From Amoebophrya sp. AT5.2 (Eukaryota; Sar; Dinophyceae; Syndiniales; Amoebophryaceae), in the NCBI GenBank assembly GCA_005223375.1, contig RXOD01005988.1:1-11700 (forward strand): DNA of 11,700 nt. Direction: 5' to 3'. The stretch's first letter is position 1; the number at the start of each line of letters is the position of its first letter. Under the pieces are notes generated by a model. That model was not told where the DNA came from and did no database searches. It was given only the letters and a program-made list of their open reading frames with translations. The position numbers and the translations under genes were made by a program. Below, piece by piece: positions 6,903 to 11,700 of this stretch.

Positions 6903-7456
6903 CAGCGATAGAATGAAAGTCATGCAGTGCGATGAAAATGAAATGCAACAAGGAGCTTGAAGATCCGCAAGAAAGAACATCATCATCCTCAGCAAGCGAA
7001 GTTCTGATTGATTCGTTTGCACCCTGTTCTGTCCTGCTGCGTCTGCGTTTCTACCACCCTATGGCGGCCTTCGATATCGTGTTATCGGTAAACAACAGCC
7101 ACGGAATAGCAGCTGAACTGTCGCTAGCACGGAGCCCCCCGATGGGCAGCGAGCAAAGAAAAGAAAAGCAGAGGAGGGAGAGAGACCAAGGGCGGAAGCG
7201 CAAGCGCCACCCGCCAGGAATATATCACGAAGATACAACATGTCGACCCAAATCATTGCTGTAAGTACAAAGTGTTTGTGACATTCCGACCAAGTCGTTT
7301 CCGACCGTCTCCGTCTCTGATCTAGCGAGGAAGAGGAAGTGGAAGAGAAAACCCGCGAGAAGGGCAAGTGAAAGCGCCTCGCAGTACACTAGATGTGGTG
7401 ACGGCCCAAATGCAAAGCTACTCCTACGTACAGTAGGGATCATATTTAACGAGGAG
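6903..7456 (+). other. Leader region of the repeat-protein gene with a probable small intron
   Basis: Between the SMIM13-like stop and ATG 7457 lies a textbook donor GTAAGT at 7261 and, 60 bases on, a pyrimidine-rich acceptor CTGATCTAG ending at 7325 (65-nt intron). Two frames survive this splice. One from ATG 7240 (MSTQIIA) continues RGRGSGRENPREGQVK to a TAG at 7434-7436, giving 43 residues. The other from ATG 6932 continues with an EEEEVEEK tail to a TGA at 7368-7370. I cannot tell whether either is translated or whether this is the 5' UTR, with an upstream open frame, of the large gene. No known family fits either product. Confidence 0.3.
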
Positions 7457-10400
7457 ATGTCTTCCGCCGGCAGTGTTTCTCTCTCCGACCGGTTCTTGGA
7501 GCTCCAGGAGCGGCGCGAGCGGCTTTCGCGCAAAATCGAGGAGCGGCTCGGCAGCATTTCGGGGTCCTCCCACTCCCAGTCCCACAGTGGCGTGGAAGGG
7601 CCGAGTAGTGTTGGTCTTGTCGACGAAGCCGGGCACTACGACGAGGAGGAGAACGAGTATCATTTGCAACCGCCGCCGCCCTCCTCTGCCGTTTTGCGCC
7701 CTCCGCAGCTTGGGAACCCCCACGGCGCTGCTGGAAGCACAACAGCCGGCTACCTGTTCAAACCGGCGGTGCCGCATCATGCCGGCGGGCTGCTCGACAA
7801 GGTGGAGGAAGAGACCAGCGACGACCTTGCGAGCTCCCCGGAGCAGCCGCACGGACGACGCGGCGGGGCGGGCAGTTCTGTTCCCCAGGCGCCGCGTCGC
7901 AGCGATTTCGGACGTCAAAACCCGACACGAAGCAGCTATAACAAGCGCGAAAGCTTCGACCCCGATGAACGAGAAGAGGACCTAAGCTACCTGAAGCGGC
8001 AGTACCTGCTGGCGGATGGAGCGCATTTCATGAATGCAGAAAGCAGTAAGGACACGGGAGGAGGGGGAGCAGCGGCGGAGGGAGAAGGAGAACAGGCTGG
8101 CGGGCAGGTGGGTACCAACGATAAAATGGAGATCTTCGAGCACGAGGACGGGCACTTGCGCGACGCGGACGGCCACCTAGTGGACGCAGACGGGCGGTTG
8201 ATCGACGCGCAGGGACGATTCATCGACGCAGACGGGAGGTAGGCGCCGTGATTTGTTTTAGGACGCAGCGTCTTTTGCGGAGTCGTAGTAAACGAGGGAG
8301 CTACCCTATGCATCTGCTCCTGAAGATAGAAATACGATTTGCGTTGACAACTCAAGTCTCGGTTGCAGCGCGTGAACAATGCATGACAATTCATAGGTTC
8401 ATCGACGAGCTGGGTCGATTTGTGGATGCGGAGGGTCGCTACGTGGATGAGGATGGGCGGTACATCGACGAGGACGGAAACTTTGTGGACCTCCTGGGCC
8501 GCTTCGTGGACGAGGATGGGCGCCTCGTGGATGAGGAGGGCCGCCTTGTGGACGAGGACGGCGCTTTGATCGGATCGGAGAACGTGAAGGCGGGCGGAGC
8601 GGAGAACTCAGAGGTCGAGGAGGCCCCGGCGGGAGCTGGCGCTGGGGCATCAGGCGCGAATCTTGATGCGGGTGAACGTGACTCGGACTTCTATCGCCCG
8701 AGCTCGCAACTTCCGCCAGAGCAAGGGAGGGCCCCGAAGGCAGCGACTGCCGCGAAGCCGAAAGGGCGCACATCAACCGGAGGTACGGAATTTCTACTTT
8801 TTTCCTTTCATCTCAATATCGGTGGAGATTTTCATCTTCTAGTTTTTCGCTTTTGTTAAAACCCTCGACCAGGTCCGAGCTCCAGCAGGGCTGATGCGCC
8901 GTCCGCTCCGCCTCCCTCCGGTTCTGCCGCGTCTGCCAAACCGGCACAATCGAAAGCCGGAGTAGCAGAACCACCACCACCCGCAGCACCAGCCCGCCCG
9001 TCCGAGCAGTCTTCTCCTTCCCAGCCCCCGCCCGACGACGCGCAGATTTATCAGGACGACGAGGGCTACTACACCGTGGACGCCGCCGGCACTGTGATTC
9101 CGCTGGAGAAGAAGCCGGGAAGCGCCGACGAGTTCCGCGTCGTGAAAAATCCTCCCACAACGGCGAGTCCGTCGCCGCTGGATTCGGAAAACATCTACGA
9201 AGACGCGGAAGGGGGCTATCGGGTCAGCAGTGGAGCCCAGGTGGTGCCGTTGCGGCGAGAAACGTACGGCGGGGGAGGGTCAGTGGACGACGTGAAAGCG
9301 GACCAGGAAGGCGAAGACGAGGGCTTGATGGAGATCTTCGAACTGGAGGACGGCACCTTTGTGGACGTTGCGGGAAAGGCCTGCGACGCAACAGGAAGAC
9401 TCATCGACAAAGAAACGGGGCACTACATCGACGCGGGTAGACGCGAGCAGTTTGATATGCTATCTCTTTCGTGCGTGATTTAGCTTTAGCATCTTTCATT
9501 TCTTGGCTCCCGAGGTGTTGGTGTTCGTGTTTTCCCAAGAAGCAAACAAGGCAAAGCCCAAAGTCACCTGTGAAACTTCACTTTCACGTTCCGTAGAACG
9601 ATCACATCACTCACAAATGGGTCACAGATGGGCGTTTTGTGGACAAGGATGGGTATTTTGTCGATCCCGCGACCGGCGCGTATGTGGATGACGCGGGAAA
9701 GCCGATTGACGACGACGACAACGAGCCTCACGTGCACACGGCAACCGCGATCGGCAACGAAAAGCCCTCCACCGCCCCAAAACGCCTCAGCGCGGCGGAC
9801 AGGCCGAGCGCCGCAACTTTCATGGAGAGCCTTTCTATCCGTGCGTCGGAGGAGATACCTCGGCTGCAGGTTCCCGCCTCCAAGGACGCCGCCACCTCTG
9901 ACTTGGAGCTCGCGCTTGCCCCGCCGTCTCGGGGGGAGGAAGTGTTTTCGCCGCAGCAATTGCGTCCCGCTCCGGGAAGCTTCACCACCGGCGGGTCGCA
10001 GCCTTCGCGGCCGGGCGTGCAGTGGAAGGACCACGCGGAGGTGGATGTGGACGAACCACAAGAAATACCGCAGCAGAAGAAGAAAAAGACCACGAAGAGG
10101 CAGCTGGAGCAGAAGCGAAAGCGTGTCCGGGAACTGCAGGACCGGTTGCGCGCCGCGAGGGAGGCAATGGCGCGGAAAATCCAGCGCTGGTGGCGCGTGG
10201 CTGTGGTGCTGCCGATGCGGGGGAAGAGGCTGCGCAATTTGGGGAAGACGGCGGAGAAGCTCCAGAGGTGGTGGCGCGGAGTGGCGCCGTCGGCGAGGAG
10301 CGCGAGTCTGCGGAAGTGGCTGTGGCTGGTGGACGCGAAGGGGGGTCTGGCGGTGCTGCGCAAGCTGCAGGAGGCGAGTCTGTACGAGAAACCGGTCGTC

Positions 10401-11700
10401 CTGTTCAAGCCGGGGGAGGAGGTGGTCGCTGTTGGTACATCAAGTGCTGCAGACAGATCGGATCCGGCGGAGAGAGCGGAGATCGCGAAGCGCAAGGCGT
10501 TTTTGGAGAAGTGCGACGCAGCGGTTCGGCAGTCCACGGACCGAAAAATCTTCTTCGAACAGGCGGATGGAGCGAGGACGTTCTTGAGTCAGAAACTTTC
10601 CTCGCAGACTGGCCCAGCACCTACAACTACAGCAGCTTTGATTTCCGCACGGGGACTGCGAGGTACGCCTCGTTCGTACGACACGATGTCAGCAGACCTG
10701 CGCAGCCTGGAGACCCGTATTCAAACCATGGCGCGCAACGCGAAGGACCACTCGCTGATTTCCGTGGAGATATCCGAGTCGGAGATTCATCCTCCTCCAG
10801 GAGCCTCCGGGCCCGAGTCCAGGAGCCGCGCCGGGAGCGGGTTGAGCAGTGGGGGAATCACTGGTGCGGGTGCCGCGAGTACGACGTTCCAAAGTTGCGG
10901 TAAGCATGAGTACTTCGAGGAGCTGTTGTCGCGCCCGAGTCATGGCGGCCCGGGAGCCGCGGTACGGCCACCGCGCATCAAGAACTTTCCGGTTGGTAAT
11001 GGTAATCCCACGACCGCAGCGCCTGCGCCCGGGCCCCAGCAGGACACTTTCCCCGCGGCGGCCATTCCCGCCGGCGCGGGGATCGGCACGAACTTGGTCT
11101 CGCGGTACACCCAGCATCAGACCCAGCAGTTCCTGCACTCGCAGGCCAACACTCCCTCTGTGCACTACCGCGACGCCCCGGCTCCCCAGACGAGTACTAC
11201 GCCGAGAATCTCTGCTGGACTCGGAGCTGCTGGACCCACACTCGAGGACGCGCCCATCAAGTCGAGCGGACGCTACCACTACACGAACTTCGGCGAGGAC
11301 GACGCGCCGCCCCTGTCCCAGCACGAGCGGTTTCTGCAAGAGGCGCGCGCGCGCATCGGCAGTTCCGCGCAGACCACGCCGACGGAGTCGCGCCGGCCGA
11401 GCAAGCCGGGCATGGGCGGGGCGATGGAACTAGGCTTTGGTGGCGCAAACTACGCAGGTCCGGGTGGGTCGTTGGTTGCACCGACGCCGCGAGGGATCAC
11501 GGGGAACCCCTACATCGTGGACAGCGGGTTCTCGGTGAATCCAGCAGCGGCCGCCGCGGGGGCGAATTCCTTCAGCGAGGGAATGGCGCCGCCGCGCAGT
11601 GCCAGGAGCGTGGTGCTGGTGCCGGACAATATCGTGGGCATGGGAGCGGGGGGCGCGTCGGAGTGGGGAGGCGGTGGGGGTGTGGGCGGCGGCGGGGGCC
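7457..11700 (+). CDS. Giant heptapeptide-repeat protein with coiled-coil/IQ-like segment, four exons, 3' end beyond window
   Basis: Exons are 7457-8238, 8397-8782, 8873-9436 and 9628 to past 11700. Introns of 158, 90 and 191 nt (GTAGGC...CATAG, GTACGG...ACCAG, GTAGAC...CACAG) each restore the frame, and two restore the repeat itself. At least 1268 residues are encoded. Residues about 9-30 form a charged amphipathic helix. About 30-220 are Gly/Ser/Pro/Glu-rich and disordered. Thirteen tandem seven-residue units (D-x-[DE]-G-R-[FLY]-[VI]) begin at about residue 229. A Pro/Ala/Ser linker holds two degenerate 20-residue copies, and a second array of eight units follows. A Lys-rich helix then leads into two (I/L)QRWWR motifs at 762 and 789. 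The rest is disordered, ending in a glycine run. There is no signal peptide or membrane segment, so a cytosolic or cytoskeletal scaffold role is an inference. I recognise no named family. ATG 7457 is chosen as the first in-frame ATG after the leader, and an upstream exon is possible. Confidence 0.85.
8141..8571 (+). repeat. Array 1: thirteen 21-nt/7-residue coding repeats, interrupted by an intron
   Basis: Exonic bases 8141-8238 and 8397-8571 encode exactly 13 consecutive heptads (273 nt). They include HEDGHLR, DADGHLV, DADGRLI, DAQGRFI, DADGRFI, DELGRFV, DAEGRYV, DEDGRYI, DEDGNFV, DLLGRFV, DEDGRLV, DEEGRLV and DEDGALI. Asp at position 1 (His only in unit 1), Gly at 4, usually Arg at 5, an aromatic or Leu at 6 and usually Val/Ile at 7 are kept. 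Codons for the same residues vary widely from unit to unit, so this is an old array held by selection on the protein, not a recent DNA expansion. The intron falls inside unit 5, within its Arg codon. Confidence 0.93.
9046..9252 (+). repeat. Duplicated 20-residue module between the arrays
   Basis: Bases 9046-9105 (IYQDDEGYYTVDAAGTVIPL) and 9193-9252 (IYEDAEGGYRVSSGAQVVPL) encode two 20-residue segments identical at 10 positions: I-Y-x-D-x-E-G-x-Y-x-V, then V-x-P-L. Both still show the D-x-E-G plus hydrophobic rhythm of the heptads, so they look like diverged relatives of the same unit. A 29-residue linker separates them. Confidence 0.75.
9343..9707 (+). repeat. Array 2: eight 7-8-residue coding repeats, interrupted by an intron
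   Basis: Exonic bases 9343-9436 and 9628-9707 encode eight units: LEDGTFV, DVAGKAC, DATGRLI, DKETGHYI, DADGRFV, DKDGYFV, DPATGAYV and DDAGKPI. Two units are eight residues long with E-T-G or A-T-G in place of x-x-G. The intron at 9437-9627 falls in unit 5, in its second Asp codon, seven bases earlier in the unit than the intron of array 1. The lead-in EIFE-x-EDG is shared with array 1. Confidence 0.9.
10065..10277 (+). other. Predicted coiled-coil with paired IQ-like motifs in the repeat protein
   Basis: A lysine-rich run starting at 10077 (KKKKTTKRQLEQKRKRVREL) passes into a heptad-like helix and then KIQRWWR at 10176-10196 and KLQRWWR at 10257-10277, 27 residues apart. The pattern [IL]-Q-x-x-x-R, with G following in the second copy, fits the first half of the IQ consensus for calmodulin binding. 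The second basic half is poorly kept, so calmodulin binding is a suggestion only. Confidence 0.5.

Noticed and set aside
8141..8571. Possible EF-hand or dockerin calcium-binding loops
   Set aside because: The Gly follows the first Asp by three positions, not five, there is no acidic residue at loop position 12 with flanking helices, and the period is seven residues.
9628..11433. Several long Arg- or Gly/Glu-rich frames overlapping the end of the repeat-protein gene, on both strands
   Set aside because: They are shadows of the continuously open main frame (codons starting at 9630), which alone preserves the repeat array and runs to the window edge.
1..11700. tRNA, rRNA, CRISPR or transposon signatures
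   Set aside because: No cloverleaf-like arms, spaced direct repeats, terminal inverted repeats around an open frame, or transposase/reverse-transcriptase motifs were seen.

Overview
The window looks like nuclear DNA of a single-celled eukaryote. The genes are split by short spliceosomal introns. The six I place with good support are 90 to 267 nt long, all start GTA and end AG, and five of the six acceptors are followed by GT. Start codons have a purine at -3, there are no bacterial-type ribosome binding sites, and coding DNA is visibly more GC-rich than the spacers. Every supported gene lies on the + strand. One-way gene runs, acceptors of the form AG|G and large low-complexity proteins suggest a dinoflagellate or related alveolate (for example Syndiniales or Perkinsozoa). 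That placement is inference, and other marine protists are possible.

Layout: (1) 1-157, the 3' end of a gene whose acidic tail contains an LFa-type motif. (2) 703-1238, a two-exon Cgr1/CCDC86-type nucleolar protein. (3) 1723-1984, a weak candidate for a small two-exon gene. (4) 2011-3705, a two-exon Ser/Thr protein kinase with two unusual insertions. (5) 4403-4825, a Ser/Thr/Pro-rich acidic protein whose 3' structure is unclear, followed by a 19-bp perfect inverted repeat at 4861-4916. (6) 5651-6046, a compact two-exon gene for a 90-residue protein I do not recognise. (7) 6627-6902, a single-pass membrane protein resembling SMIM13/UPF0766. (8) 7457 to beyond 11700, a four-exon, open-ended gene for a protein of at least 1268 residues. 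Its centre is built from a seven-residue tandem repeat, D-x-[DE]-G-R-[FLY]-[VI].

The genes do not look like one pathway. Nucleolar processing, signalling, a small membrane protein and a large repeat/scaffold-like protein sit side by side, as expected where gene order follows strand rather than function. The most original object is the heptapeptide-repeat protein at the right end. It has two repeat arrays, each introduced by the same EIFE-x-EDG lead-in, a degenerate 20-residue duplication between them, and then a coiled-coil/IQ-like segment and a long disordered tail.
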